A DNA stretch of 64,000 nt, taken from contig NC_056427.1 in assembly GCF_905147365.1 (NCBI RefSeq), positions 3,601,001 to 3,665,000 on the forward strand, written 5' to 3'. The stretch's first letter is position 1. Each line of letters opens with the position of its first letter. Below, piece after piece: positions 33,856-44,299 of the stretch. Source of the DNA: Aricia agestis. Lineage: Eukaryota > Arthropoda > Insecta > Lepidoptera > Lycaenidae. The notes under the pieces are model-generated. The model did not search any database, was not told the origin of the DNA, and worked only from the letters and a program-made list of their open reading frames with translations. Both the position numbers and the translations under genes were made by a program.

Positions 33856-34031
33856 TACGCTTAAGCGACTGAATAGATTAAGATTCTTTGGTATGGGTAT
33901 ATATACATAAGTGATAGTTTTTGTGACGACCAAAAGGTACAGTGAATAATAATAATAATAATTTTAAATTAAAAAATTAGTTAAGGTGACGCCGCGTTAT
34001 AGTAAAAAAAACCGTGTTGGATATGTTTTAG

Positions 34032-34084
34032 ATTGCTTGTTTTCTATGAGAGGCCGGCCCGGTCTCTCATAGAAAACAAGCAAT
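34032..34084. repeat. 21-bp-arm hairpin
   Basis: attgcttgttttctatgaga pairs with tctcatagaaaacaagcaat around an 11-base GC-rich loop (gccggcccggt). It directly precedes the dispersed repeat copy at 34083. Confidence 0.9.
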
Positions 34085-34430
34085 GGAACAGCAAAAAATG
34101 AAGAGGGCGTAAGCGACAAAATGGTTTTTGTCGCGTAATTTTAAAACCATAAATACATTTCATATAAGCTATGGGCAAATTAAAGTGTATGCTTGAACCA
34201 ATTTATGTACAAATTTGGAAGCTTAAATCACTCTCCTTTGTTGGGAAAATAGGAATCCCTTTTTTTACAGAGGTCTTTTTGATTGATTATTCTATGTTAT
34301 AAAAGTTGACCAATCGTGTTACGCTATGGGTAATTCAAAGACGAAGACATGATGAATACTGACAATGAATTTCTTAGCTTTAGTCATTGCTGAAAAAAAT
34401 CGCTACAGCCAAATTATCAAGGCGTCGCTT
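34083..34430 (+). repeat. Dispersed repeat (gcgtaagcgacaaaatgg family), copy 2
   Basis: Same motif order as 3129-3497. The first bases form the right arm of the hairpin at 34032-34084. Confidence 0.7.
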
Positions 34431-35781
34431 ACAAAATTCGCCACAAGCGGGCGTCGTCTATTTCTTAAATAAACTTTAGTTGTAAAATAAACTTATCATA
34501 CAGAATGTGTAAAATTTGTCACCAAACTTTTCTTTGGAATATACAGCGTGTACATTAATTTTCGAGCCAACACTTGGCTCACGTATCTTGGCTCTGCGCG
34601 CACCTGCAATATGCATTTTGTATAAGTATCATGCTACAAGCAAACATTTTGAAAGTAAGGATGAGTCCCTAGGTACAAATTGTATACGAATTAAACATCT
34701 AACTTAAAGCTTCTGTATGTCATAAAATTTCCAACTTCAAAACCGATTTTATGATGAAATACAGAAGGTATTTCATGATAAAGTCGGTAGTGTATGCCTA
34801 TTTATCTGTCTTCCTTTCCTATTAATGTTTAAGACGTTTAACCATTCGTGATAAAATGTGTAAAAATTATTTTATCCTCGAAAAATGTGCGGTTGGCACG
34901 TCGAGTTAATTAATTTTTTTAACAACAGTAAAATACGTACTTTGAGATTATTTTTGGCAATAAATAATCGAATTCCTTTTTTTAATCAGAGTTCTTTTTT
35001 CGCTACTAATGCAAAGGCCAGAGATTTTCTATGTATTAAAGTCTGGCATTACTTTGGATTGTAAGCATTCGACTTTACTTCTTTAAACTAGCGAGTACCC
35101 CACTAGGGCACGCATGTTGGAGACATTTTATTTGTTGTCACAACCTGTCCTTCCTCTAGAAAAATACCAACTACGGTGATTTCTTTAGAATATTGATACA
35201 CTTCCGTACAATCGCGTTCTCGAAATGATTTTATATTTTCGTATATTTTTACCTTGTAAATGTTATGTTGTTTGTTTCTGGTATATTTATTTGTAGCTTT
35301 GGAAAAAGTTCGTAGCTTTAGTAGCTAAGTATTTTACCCGACTTCCGGAAAGGAGGATTTTATATTTGTTACTTTTTTGCAGAAAAATACAAGGCTTTGA
35401 ACTGAAATCTAACGTAGACTTATTTATTTATTTAACGCAATAATAAAAAAAGTACTATTTAAATAATTTATACACAACAATTTGACTGTTAGTAAATGCT
35501 AAATCGATTAAGAAGGAAATTCGATTTCATATAATACCGTATTGAATCATTATTTATCACGCGGAAACCGTACATTTTTCCGGAACCCTCAATTTAATAC
35601 CGGAACCCTCAATATATACCCTCAATGAAAACTACCCTCAACTACCCTCAGAGAAAGGGCAGATGTCTTTCTCTGAACTTAAAGTATTTCCGTTCCCATT
35701 AAAATCTGAAAATCATTTCGTGAAGAGCTAACAGAGAGACACTTTTATTTGTATGGATTGTTAACATGTATCCTTTTACAG
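34431..35781. other. Intron, no gene recognised
   Basis: AT-rich. A 63-codon frame at 34516-34707 is unremarkable. Near 35600-35650 the phrase taccctcaa repeats several times. Confidence 0.5.
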
Positions 35782-35884
35782 ATGCTATCGAACGTCTCCA
35801 AGGATTACAACGAAGCTTCTGTCAAGTGTGAGGCGCATAACATCGTCGGAAGGAGCTCTGATACGAAGACATTGGAAGTTGCTT
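35782..35884 (+). CDS. rst: rst exon 9: end of Ig3
   Basis: Acceptor ttacag|atg (phase 0), donor gctt|gtaagt (phase 1). Reads MLSNVSKDYNEASVKCEAHN then IVGRSSDTKTLEVA. VKCEAHN holds the second Ig3 cysteine; NVS is a glycosylation sequon. Reading past the donor meets a stop at 35938-35940. Its 3' end is repeated twice downstream. Confidence 0.95.
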
Positions 35885-35958
35885 GTAAGTATACAGGTCT
35901 ACAAGGATATGGCCAAATTAGGAAAGCCGCCATCTTGTAATTATTTGAGAGAAGCCCC

Positions 35959-36080
35959 GTTGGGAGGTGCTCTGATATCAAGACTTTGGAGGTTGCATGT
36001 AAGTATACTAAGTATACGTACATGCTTCCAGGTCGACAAGGATACGGCCAAATTAGGAAAGCCGCCATCTTGTAATTATT
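35959..36080 (+). pseudogene. Second copy of exon 9 3' end and donor
   Basis: Codons VGRCSDIKTLEVA followed by cat|gtaagtatac, then gtcgacaaggatacggccaa and gccgccatcttgtaattatt as after exon 9. Within 13 codons, five differences are silent third-position changes and two codons are changed. No good acceptor precedes it, so it is not called as an active exon. Confidence 0.85.
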
Positions 36081-36098
36081 AGAACAATAAAGTACGTT

Positions 36099-36225
36099 TG
36101 TAGGAGCTTCGATACAAAGACATTGAAAATTGTTTATACTTATAAACAATTTTCAATGTCTTGGTATAAGTACTCGCGAGTCTACAAGGATGCGGCCAAA
36201 TTGGAAAGGCGCCATCTTGAATAAT
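36099..36225 (+). pseudogene. Third, degraded copy of exon 9 3' end
   Basis: Codons CRSFDTKTLKI keep the frame, then the donor region is replaced by a palindrome. The flank tctacaaggatgcggccaaa, ggcgccatcttga matches the intron part of the other copies. Confidence 0.75.
36117..36162. repeat. Perfect hairpin made from the third exon 9 copy
   Basis: Arms of 22 bases: aagacattgaaaattgttta ta / ta taaacaattttcaatgtctt with a 2-base loop (ct). The left arm is exon-like sequence (KTLKI codons). Confidence 0.95.
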
Positions 36226-37446
36226 ACTTGATAATCAAACGGCAAGCCCAGTTAGTAGTCGTCTTTCGACTTTTTGAGTGACAAAAGTCATCTACTTTAT
36301 GGTGAAAATGTTCACATTGGTAGTGCTGTTCATCGTTTAAGGCGAGTGATACTGGTGCTAACTATTGTATCAATTAATATCAATGTAAGCACGAACAATA
36401 AGGGTTCTTAGCCAAATTGCAACTGATACTTTCGACAGCAAATTTAAAAACAAAAATGTAAGAGATTTGACAACGCTTCGCAACTGCCATGTCACTTAGC
36501 GACGACAAATCTCAACCATTTATTCAACTTTATTATCGAAATTATCGAATACAATTATACTAAGTACCCGCAATATTATGTTACCGCATCAAACTATTTT
36601 GGAATCAATTGGTATAAGTAGCTGTCTCAAATGTCAAAGCGTCTGATACAGACTTAATTGTATCGATTTGTTGTACAGGCTGATCATATTACACACTGGT
36701 TTTTATCCGACTACAGCAAAAAGGAAGGGTGATGATTTTGGAAGTCTAATGTTTGTATGTGTTTAGCGGCTTAAATTTACAATTAATGAGGGGTTAATAG
36801 ATTTGTACTGATATATTATGATACTTTATCAAGTTAAGTTAAGGTGTGGATAGACTATCCGGCACTTATCAGGAAGTGGTGAAACAGGCCTTAAGTCTTT
36901 TAAGACCGGGCTGCCAAATTTTGCTGTGTTTTCTAATAAGTATTACGATAACAGAAGACGATTGACTGAAATGAAATTGAGATTTATTTAATCATTGCAT
37001 TGTACATTTATCTGATATTTGCCTAACGGAAAACACGTTTCACTTATTTTGACTCGATAGTTATATTTTTCGAAATTATGAATCTTTCTGGCCTTTTCAA
37101 CAAATATCTGTTACACTTATTGATTAACTATCATTAAATAACTTGCACTACTACAATCACACACTTTATAAAATAATGGCTAAAGGAAATATTAGTATTG
37201 TATTTAATTTTTAAGTAATCATCAAAAACATTTTTGGGACTTACGAAATTTACTTGCGTGCTATGCGGTAATCGTTGTTACGCGATATCTTTCACTATTA
37301 GCTGCAGCGCAAAACACAATTCTCGGGGTACGATTCATGATTCCATCATTATATCACGATTGGAGGATAGCGGGGTGTGCAGGCGGGGCTAGCGTGCTTT
37401 GATATTTTTGGTAGTCCGGTCTTAATCAGTGAAAAAAATTACCACC
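36226..37446. other. Intron, no gene recognised
   Basis: AT-rich with short ORFs only; no repeat I recognise apart from a cgactacagcaaaaaggaag phrase also near 14101. Confidence 0.45.
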
Positions 37447-37932
37447 TTAAGAGGAGTCCACACCGCCCTTTTTTCCATACAAACGTTGTCCCCTGTTTCC
37501 TCCCTGGATAATGCTAGTAGAATTATAATTTTTTTCCTGAATATCTACGGCCACTAATACAATGTCCCTATGTTTTCTTTTTTTTTCATAATTTAATTAT
37601 TAAATAAGATATGAACGTTCAAAAACCCAAAAAAATGGCCAGATTTTCCGCTGTGATTTTCAAACGTCCAGAAAACAGATTTGGCTAGATTATACAAAAA
37701 AAAGCAAAACATAGGAACACAGCTTAAGCCTTTTTTTAATCTTTAATGAAAAAAGTACTTAAATCGGTTAAGTTTTGGAGAAGGAATCAGCGGACAACGA
37801 ATCGTTGATTTTCTGGATTTTCTGCAGTTGTCTCTATCGCGTTCTGAGGTATAGGCTTGAGGTAAGGGAGACAGCTATATATATTACACGTACTTTTTTT
37901 TCATTTCTCTAGCCCCTGGTGTATCCTCTTAA
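37447..37932 (-). mobile_element. MITE D, copy 2
   Basis: Inverted copy: TTAA|gaggagtccacaccgccc at the left and ctggtgtatcctc|TTAA at the right. Confidence 0.85.
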
Positions 37933-39018
37933 GGTTTTCCTTACCGGAATTTTATAACTATTAGGTTCGGTTCTGTGGTCTTTTCTAGTCGTATTTTGCA
38001 GACAATATAATTATTGCTACTTTATCACATTTTTTACTTGATTTAATAAGATTTTTAATTTTATACTATTCATGTGATTGGAAATAATGTTCGGTGTCAG
38101 ATAGAGCAAGCTGTACTTTGGTCATGGCTTGTCTCAGTTTTTTTTTGACTCAAAATATAAAAATTAAAAAATATTTTCGTAACCACCCTGTATACGTGTC
38201 ACGCTACCCGTCAGGCGTCACACGGGCTATTGACGTCACGCGTCACGTCGCCGGCGACTATCAGACGTCATGCGAGGGCAGATTATGAATTTTGTTTAAG
38301 TAGAGCTGTGTTAAGTTTGAAGTAAACTATCAGAACAATGACGTGATTATAGGATAGTGTACTTACTTACGCAACTAGTGCGAACCGTACATTTTTCCGG
38401 GATAAAAAGTATCCAATATATCCATAAGTATAGGTGAAAAAATAAAGCTACGCTATAGGTACCTAACCAAATTCTTCGTTTCTTCATTAGAATCCTCAAT
38501 AAGATGGCTTCCTCAAAAGAAGATATACAAATATCCCCCATTCGACTTTCATTACGAGGGCTTCGAGGGTTATATTAAGTGGTGGGGTAATTTAGACCCC
38601 CATACAAACAAACGAAGACGTAAGTGGAAGAAGTGGGTAACTAACGATTTGAAAATTTTGGTATTTTGCATTTATGGAGATCTTAGGACTAATAAAATAA
38701 TTTGAAATAAAAAATGTGCATTTTATGTATAGCCAGGTATGTTCAATGATGAAGTATGTTAGTAACAAGGTTTGTTCAATTATTATTATAAGGAAAAAAA
38801 AAATATCCTCCTTACTACTACTTGTAAAGAGGAGAGATTTGTATTTTTTAAATTGTTTGTTATGAATAAACTCAAAAACTCAAAACTGCTGTGCCGATTT
38901 CAAAAAATATTTCACCATTAGAAAGCTACATTCACCCTAAGTAAGATTATATTGTTATACTACATTTATTTTTCATGAAATCCATAATTTACGCGGGCGG
39001 AGCCGTGCGGAACGTCTA
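37933..39018. other. Intron, no gene recognised
   Basis: Contains a tract of cgtcacg/gacgtcac repeats at 38197-38270 and a Helitron-like scrap near 38390 (accgtacatttttccgggat). No exon. Confidence 0.45.
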
Positions 39019-39172
39019 GAACCTGCTAACCTTCAAGAAGAGAGAGTATTACGCTTAAGAGTCCGGCAACGCACCAGCAGCTCTTCTGATGTTGCGGGTG
39101 TCCATGGGCGGCGTTAGTTGCTTTCCATCAGGTGGCCCGTTTGCTCGTTTGCCCCCTTATTTTATTATAAAG
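39019..39172 (+). repeat. LINE-type 3' tail fragment
   Basis: gctaaccttcaagaagagag, then gtccggcaacgcaccagcag and cccccttattttatt. The cttcaagaag start matches the LINE C-terminus rather than the composite head. Ends ~36 bases before the LINE insertion. Confidence 0.75.
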
Positions 39173-39208
39173 AAAGGTTATAATATAAGGTTATAAAATG
39201 TTACTTAA

Positions 39209-39263
39209 TGACATTGTGTATGCGAGTCATGATGTTACATAATGACTCGCATACACAATGTCA
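39209..39263. repeat. 22-bp inverted repeat at LINE 5' junction
   Basis: tgacattgtgtatgcgagtc at and at gactcgcatacacaatgtca are exact complements (39209-39230 / 39242-39263), separated by 11 bases. The right arm belongs to the open frame of the LINE. Confidence 0.9.
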
Positions 39264-39297
39264 GGTTGTAGATATTAATAATTTAGATTTGAAATTA

Positions 39298-39486
39298 TCT
39301 ACTATGAAAAGAGATAAGTACTTCTTATCTCATTTTTATAAAAGACGTATAGCCAAGTTGCTATTTAACTTTTTGTTTATAAAATCAGCCAAGTATTTGG
39401 CTTCCTCGACTACTGCTTTTATTGAGCAGAATATTAGTCATATTTTGAACGAATTGGAATATGTTCCAAATATTTCTTTAAATTAG
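39298..39486 (+). CDS. C-terminal end of LINE ORF1 (partial)
   Basis: The open frame runs from the truncated 5' end to a TAG at 39484-39486. It reads DKYFLSHFYKRRIAKLLFNF and NISHILNELEYVPNISLN. It is basic with an amphipathic look, ends 11 bases before the ORF2 ATG and has no zinc knuckle. Assigned to ORF1 by position only. The true start is lost; the given start is an arbitrary point inside the frame after the inverted repeat. Confidence 0.5.
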   Translation, partial: STMKRDKYFLSHFYKRRIAKLLFNFLFIKSAKYLASSTTAFIEQNISHILNELEYVPNISLN

Positions 39487-39497
39487 ATAATAAGACA

Positions 39498-42428
39498 ATG
39501 GAGGAAATCTCTTGCAGAAATAAATTACCTTTAAATAGTCAAAATCCTACCAATTTAATAGATTCAAATATAGTAAGTGAAAATAATTGTAATTTAATTA
39601 ATCTGGTGCATCAGAATTTACAAGGTATGGTAGGTAAAGAACTTGAAATTGAGTTATTTTTGAAGGAATTTAACATTGATATTATGTGTATATCTGAACA
39701 TTGGTTTAGATCACATGAACTCATTTTCAACTTCAATGATCACCAGATAGCAAGTTCGTTCAGTAGAGAAAATGCCATTAGAGGCGGCTCTTTAATATTA
39801 ATCAGAAACAATTTTAAATTTAAGGAACGTAAGGATATTGTGAGTCTCTCTACTGAACGAATAATAGAAGTGGCCTGCATAGAGCTGAACCATCTAATAA
39901 TTGTAGGCGTATACAGGCCTCCATCAGGGTTATACGAATCTTTTGAAGTAACTATGGAACAAATTTTGTCAAAAATATGTGCATCTAACAAAAAGGTTAT
40001 TATATGTGGCGATTTTAACATTAATTTATTAGATTTAACCTCAACTACTGTTAGATTCACATCTTTATTTCAATCGTATAACCTTTACAGTTTGTTTCAG
40101 GAACCAACAAGGGTCTGTGAGACTACAGCCACTTGTATTGACAATATATTTACTAATCTTATTCCAGACAAAAAAGAAATAATTAATAAGCTAAGTTCTG
40201 ATCACTGTGGACAAATAGCCTCTTTTAATATCAAATGTGACAGTGATGCGAAGAAAAATCTTGTGTTTATTCCTGTGACCACAAAACGTATTGAGCAATT
40301 TAGAAGTAAATTAAATTCAAATATCCATTTATTGGACAGCTCACATAGCTCTGATGAAGCTTTTAATAAATTATTTAAGGTGATAAGAACTCAATTTAAT
40401 TCAATATTTACTTCTAAAACGGTTAGAAACAGTAATAAAAAAACTAAATTTATTAATTGGGCAACAAAAGGAATAAAAATAAGTAGGAAAAGATTATATG
40501 ACTTATATGATGAAAGGTGTATTAACAATAGTGAAGTATTTAAAGCATATGTTAGAAACTACTCAAAAACCTTCAGAAAAGTTTGTAAAGCTGCTAAAGC
40601 CCTATATATAAAAAATAAAATTAAAAACTCTAAAAATAAAATCAAAACAACATGGCAGGTAATAGCGGGTGAGACTGGAAATGTCACCTGTCGTAGCTCT
40701 GATTTTGAACTATACTTTGAAAATAAAAAGATTACTAATGATCAAGAAGTTGCGACGGTCTTTGAAAAGTTTTTTGCTGACATTCCGGTCTCAACGACAA
40801 AAAATTTAAATTCTTCGTCTGAAGCTGCCGAAAAGCTACTCAGAGACAATGTAAAGGAATGTGATGTCAATTTTAAGTTTAGAGAAATTAACCCCAGAGA
40901 TATTATTGATACCTTTAAATTGTTGAGTATCAAAAATACTGCTGATCTCTGGGGCATGTCCACAAAAATTATTAAATCAATAATTGACATCGTAGCTCCT
41001 CATTTAGCAATGATTTTCAATGACTGTATAAAAAATGGTGTTTTTCCTGACTTAATGAAGCATAGCAAGATTGTTCCTTTATTCAAAGCCGGAACTAAAT
41101 CGGATCCCACGAATTTCAGGCCTATATCAATTCTACCGACCTTTAGTAAAATATTTGAAAAAATTATTTTAAAACAATTACTAGTACATTTTAATTCTAA
41201 TAATTTATTACATGATAATCAATACGGATTTACTAAGGGTCGATCCACAACGGATGCTGGTATAGGACTCCTTTGCAGTATTTTTGAGGCTTGGGAGGAG
41301 TCGCAGGATGCCTTAGGTGTTTTTTGCGATCTCTCCAAAGCCTTCGATTGTGTTGAGCATGCTACATTGATCAGGAAATTGCGCCACTACGGAATTAAAG
41401 ACTCTGCTCTCAGCCTTTTGACTTCTTACCTTAAAAATAGGACTCAAAGGGTTGAGGTTAATAGTAAAAGGTCCAAAGGAACCAAAATAGAATTAGGTGT
41501 CCCACAGGGATCTATATTAGGCCCATTTCTTTTTCTCATCTATATAAATGACTTACCTTATCTAGTTAAGCATAATAATAATGAGATAGTGCTTTTTGCT
41601 GATGACACTTCACTTATTTTTAAAGTGAAGCGACAACAGTCGAACTACGACGAGGTAAACAGTGCTCTCTCAAAAATAGTACATTGGTTTAATGTTAATA
41701 ACTTACTTTTAAATTCTAGTAAAACAAAATGTATAAAGTTTACTTTGCCCAATGTTAGGCAAGTCCAAACCAATGTAGTATTAAATGATGAGAAGATGAA
41801 TTTGGTAGACAACACTGTATTCTTAGGTATTACACTTGATAGTAAATTACAGTGGGGTCCTCACATTGTTAATCTTGCAGGTAGGCTCAGTTCTGCAGCA
41901 TATGCAGTCAGAAAAATTAGGGAAATTTCTGACGAAGATACGGCACGATTAGTATATTTTAGTTATTTTCATAGTAGGATGTCATATGGAATCCTTTTAT
42001 GGGGAAACGCTGCCGACATTAATACAATATTTGTGCTGCAGAAGCGAGCCATACGTTCTATTTATAAAATGTCTGCTTTAGAATCTCTGAGAGATAAATT
42101 TAAAGAAATTGGTATTCTAACTGTTGCTTCTCAATACATTTTGGATAATGTAATATATGTTAGAAAAAATATAAGTAAATTTAAAGTTAAAAGTGACATT
42201 CACTCTAGGAATACTAGAAATAAGCACAAGCTAGATATGCCGGTGATCAGACTTAGTAAAGTCAGTAAATCTTTTAAAGGTCAATGTATACGCCTTTACA
42301 ACAAAATCCCAGAAAACGTTCAAAATCTTTCCATTAATAAATTTAAAAAAGTAGTTAAAGAACGTTTGTGTGCCAAAGCCTATTATAAGGTCAATGATTT
42401 CATAAACGATGGCACACCTTGGGAGTAG
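39498..42428 (+). CDS. LINE ORF2: endonuclease and reverse transcriptase
   Basis: 976 residues without a stop or frameshift. The N-terminal ~225 residues form an APE-type endonuclease: NLVHQNLQG, IMCISEHWF (catalytic Glu), VGVYRPPSG, VIICGDFNINLLD and SSDHCG (catalytic Asp-His). The reverse transcriptase follows at roughly residues 500-800: NFRPISILPTFSKIFEK, QYGFTKGRST, GVFCDLSKAFDCVEH (first Asp), GVPQGSILGPFLFLIYINDL and IVLFADDTSL (catalytic FADD). The C-terminal part (VFLGITLDSKLQW, LQKRAIRSIY) is typical of CR1/Jockey-group LINEs. All catalytic motifs are present, so it may be recently active. Start chosen as the first ATG after the ORF1 stop. Confidence 0.95.
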   Translation: MEEISCRNKLPLNSQNPTNLIDSNIVSENNCNLINLVHQNLQGMVGKELEIELFLKEFNIDIMCISEHWFRSHELIFNFNDHQIASSFSRENAIRGGSLILIRNNFKFKERKDIVSLSTERIIEVACIELNHLIIVGVYRPPSGLYESFEVTMEQILSKICASNKKVIICGDFNINLLDLTSTTVRFTSLFQSYNLYSLFQEPTRVCETTATCIDNIFTNLIPDKKEIINKLSSDHCGQIASFNIKCDSDAKKNLVFIPVTTKRIEQFRSKLNSNIHLLDSSHSSDEAFNKLFKVIRTQFNSIFTSKTVRNSNKKTKFINWATKGIKISRKRLYDLYDERCINNSEVFKAYVRNYSKTFRKVCKAAKALYIKNKIKNSKNKIKTTWQVIAGETGNVTCRSSDFELYFENKKITNDQEVATVFEKFFADIPVSTTKNLNSSSEAAEKLLRDNVKECDVNFKFREINPRDIIDTFKLLSIKNTADLWGMSTKIIKSIIDIVAPHLAMIFNDCIKNGVFPDLMKHSKIVPLFKAGTKSDPTNFRPISILPTFSKIFEKIILKQLLVHFNSNNLLHDNQYGFTKGRSTTDAGIGLLCSIFEAWEESQDALGVFCDLSKAFDCVEHATLIRKLRHYGIKDSALSLLTSYLKNRTQRVEVNSKRSKGTKIELGVPQGSILGPFLFLIYINDLPYLVKHNNNEIVLFADDTSLIFKVKRQQSNYDEVNSALSKIVHWFNVNNLLLNSSKTKCIKFTLPNVRQVQTNVVLNDEKMNLVDNTVFLGITLDSKLQWGPHIVNLAGRLSSAAYAVRKIREISDEDTARLVYFSYFHSRMSYGILLWGNAADINTIFVLQKRAIRSIYKMSALESLRDKFKEIGILTVASQYILDNVIYVRKNISKFKVKSDIHSRNTRNKHKLDMPVIRLSKVSKSFKGQCIRLYNKIPENVQNLSINKFKKVVKERLCAKAYYKVNDFINDGTPWE

Positions 42429-43010
42429 GATGGCTTCTTGCAAGGCTATTTCTTCATTATTATAGGACTTACAATTATGTATGTGGATATTGTATATAAT
42501 ATTTAGTTACAAAATTGTAAACTTTATTTTAAAAGATTAATTTTTTCTCACTTTTTTTGGTAAAAAAGTGGGCCCCGTGCGAGTTTCTTACGCCGGTTCT
42601 TCTCGCCGGGTTAGTTCCCGAACCGGTGGTAGGCATCATGTAGGACTTTCTGAAAACATTTATTTTAAATTTATTCAGAAATAAAACAATTTTGATTTGA
42701 TTTGATTTGATTTGTTAGTTATCCTCTTCTTTCACTGAGGTCTTCAAACGTGGTGTTATCACAGTCAATTGCTGGCAGAGGGTTAGGAATCCCTCGTCGT
42801 TAAAACTTCTTATTTTTAGCGATCAATAAAAAAAGCTTCAAGTTTTTGTGTGTATGTGTGTAGGTAAATTTTGTATGTTGCGTACAAGGTTAAGAGCCTG
42901 TCCAGATGAGGCATTTTACGCGCGAGCGAGCGACTCGCGCGTTTGACGCGCGTTCCCGAGATACTACAGCTACTGTATAATATATTGCGTCCAGATGCCT
43001 ACGTGCGTTT

Positions 43011-43504
43011 TTAAGAGGATACACCAGGGACGAGAGAAATTGAAAATAGGTATTTGAAAATGTATTGCTATCTCACCAATCTCAAATCTCCCACCGCAGA
43101 GCGCGATAGAGAAAACACGACAAAAGTTCTAATAAAAGAACAAAAAATCTTCGATTCGTTGTCCGCTGATTCCTTCTCCAAAACTTAACCGATTTAAGTA
43201 ATTTTTTCATTAAGAATTAAAGCAAGGCTTGAGCTGTGTTCCTATGTTTTATTTTTTTTGTATATTCTAGCCAGTTTTGTTTTCTGGGTGTTTGAACACA
43301 GAGGAAAATCTGGCCATTTTTTTGGGTTTTTGGACGTTCTTATCTTTTTTAATAATTAAATTATGAAAAAAAAGAAAACATAGGGACATGCTAATAGTGG
43401 CCATAAATATTCAGGAAAAAAATTATAACTCTACTAGCATTATCCAGGGAGGAAACAGGGGACAACGTTTGTATGGAAAAAATGGCGGTGTGGAATCCTC
43501 TTAA
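43011..43504 (+). mobile_element. MITE D, copy 3, inside the Harbinger-like element
   Basis: TTAA|gaggatacaccagggacg ... ggtgtggaatcctc|TTAA. Beyond the right TTAA the sequence restarts at the Harbinger-like terminus rather than continuing the interrupted arm. Confidence 0.85.
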
Positions 43505-43701
43505 GAGCCTGTCCAGATGAGGCATTTTACGCGCGAGCGAGCGACTCGCGCATTTTACGCGCGTTCCCAAAATACTAGAGCTACTGTATAATATATTGCG
43601 TCCAGATGCCTACGTGCGTTTTTAAAATCGCGCGTAAAACGCTTGCAATGAGCGGGACTCTCGACTCGCCCGTATAACGCGCGCGCGACGCGCGAGTTGA
43701 G

Positions 43702-43947
43702 ATGCTTGGGTGCCATTGCAGCATCCAGAACTACGCGCGAGTCAGTTGCGAGTGGACGTATTTCATGAAAATGATGGAGCATGATAACTTCGATACGGAA
43801 CCATTTATTGACGAAATTGAAAAAAAAGAGGCCATATGGAATATGGAATCTTCAGATTATTCCAATAAAGTCATAAGGCGCAGGAACTGGGAAGAAAGCG
43901 TCGAGATTTTTTGTGAAGCATGTTATTTCGAAGAAAAAAAACTTTAG
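43702..43947 (+). CDS. MADF-like domain ORF in transposon
   Basis: 81 codons. FIDEIEKKEAIWNMESSDYS then NKVIRRRNWEESVEIF follows the MADF pattern (FI..V...P.LW....DY.....R...W..I), a Myb-related DNA-binding fold common in insect nuclear proteins and in the accessory protein of PIF/Harbinger elements. The first ~20 residues overlap GC-rich terminal sequence, so the true start may be an ATG near MKMMEHDN. Too short to be a whole protein; probably a remnant. Confidence 0.6.
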   Translation: MLGCHCSIQNYARVSCEWTYFMKMMEHDNFDTEPFIDEIEKKEAIWNMESSDYSNKVIRRRNWEESVEIFCEACYFEEKKL

Positions 43948-43969
43948 GTAGTAAAAATTGGCTTATAAT

Positions 43970-44285
43970 TAACTGATCACCAGAAATAGTAACATTTCAC
44001 AGACAAAAATAGTAAGCGATCACCAAAATACAGACCAAAGATTTAACATCTTAAAGCCAAAAATAGTAAATGATCACCAAAATAAGTAAATGGTCACCAA
44101 AATTAGTAAATGATCACCAACATTATACTAGCATTTTAATGTAAAATGATCACCAAAGATTTATTATCTCGCTATCCCATTTATGCAAAATGACTCCAAA
44201 TAAATCACTGTTACAACCAAAAGTAGTAAACGATCACCAACATTATACGTTAGCATTTTAATGTAAAATGTTAACCAAATATATT
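43970..44285. repeat. Left subterminal array of gatcaccaaa motifs
   Basis: About eight irregular copies of agtaaatgatcaccaaaat (43973, 44008, 44068, 44090, 44112, 44141, 44234 and variants). Complementary in orientation to the right array at 44941-45119. Confidence 0.85.
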
Positions 44286-44299
44286 TTTATTCAGCAAAT

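Larger units (their letters stand above)
39242..42713 (+). mobile_element. Non-LTR retrotransposon (CR1/Jockey group), 5'-truncated
   Basis: Order: end of an ORF1-like frame (to 39486), an 11-base gap, intact ORF2 (39498-42428), 3'UTR with a conserved hairpin (ccggttcttctcgccggg / cccgaaccgg), and a tail of ttga/tttga repeats (42690-42712) instead of long poly(A). Two 3'UTR-only relatives lie at 12.9 and 26.1 kb. The protein and microsatellite tail suggest a CR1-group clade such as Kiri/Daphne, which I cannot confirm. It sits in sense orientation in intron 9. Confidence 0.85.

Noticed and set aside
35959..36000. Second exon 9 copy as an active alternative exon
   Set aside because: No good acceptor precedes it, and reading through from exon 9 meets a stop at 35938-35940; kept as a finding only.
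35805..36149. Minus-strand ORF of 114 codons
   Set aside because: Its internal repetition is the antisense shadow of the triplicated exon 9 segment.
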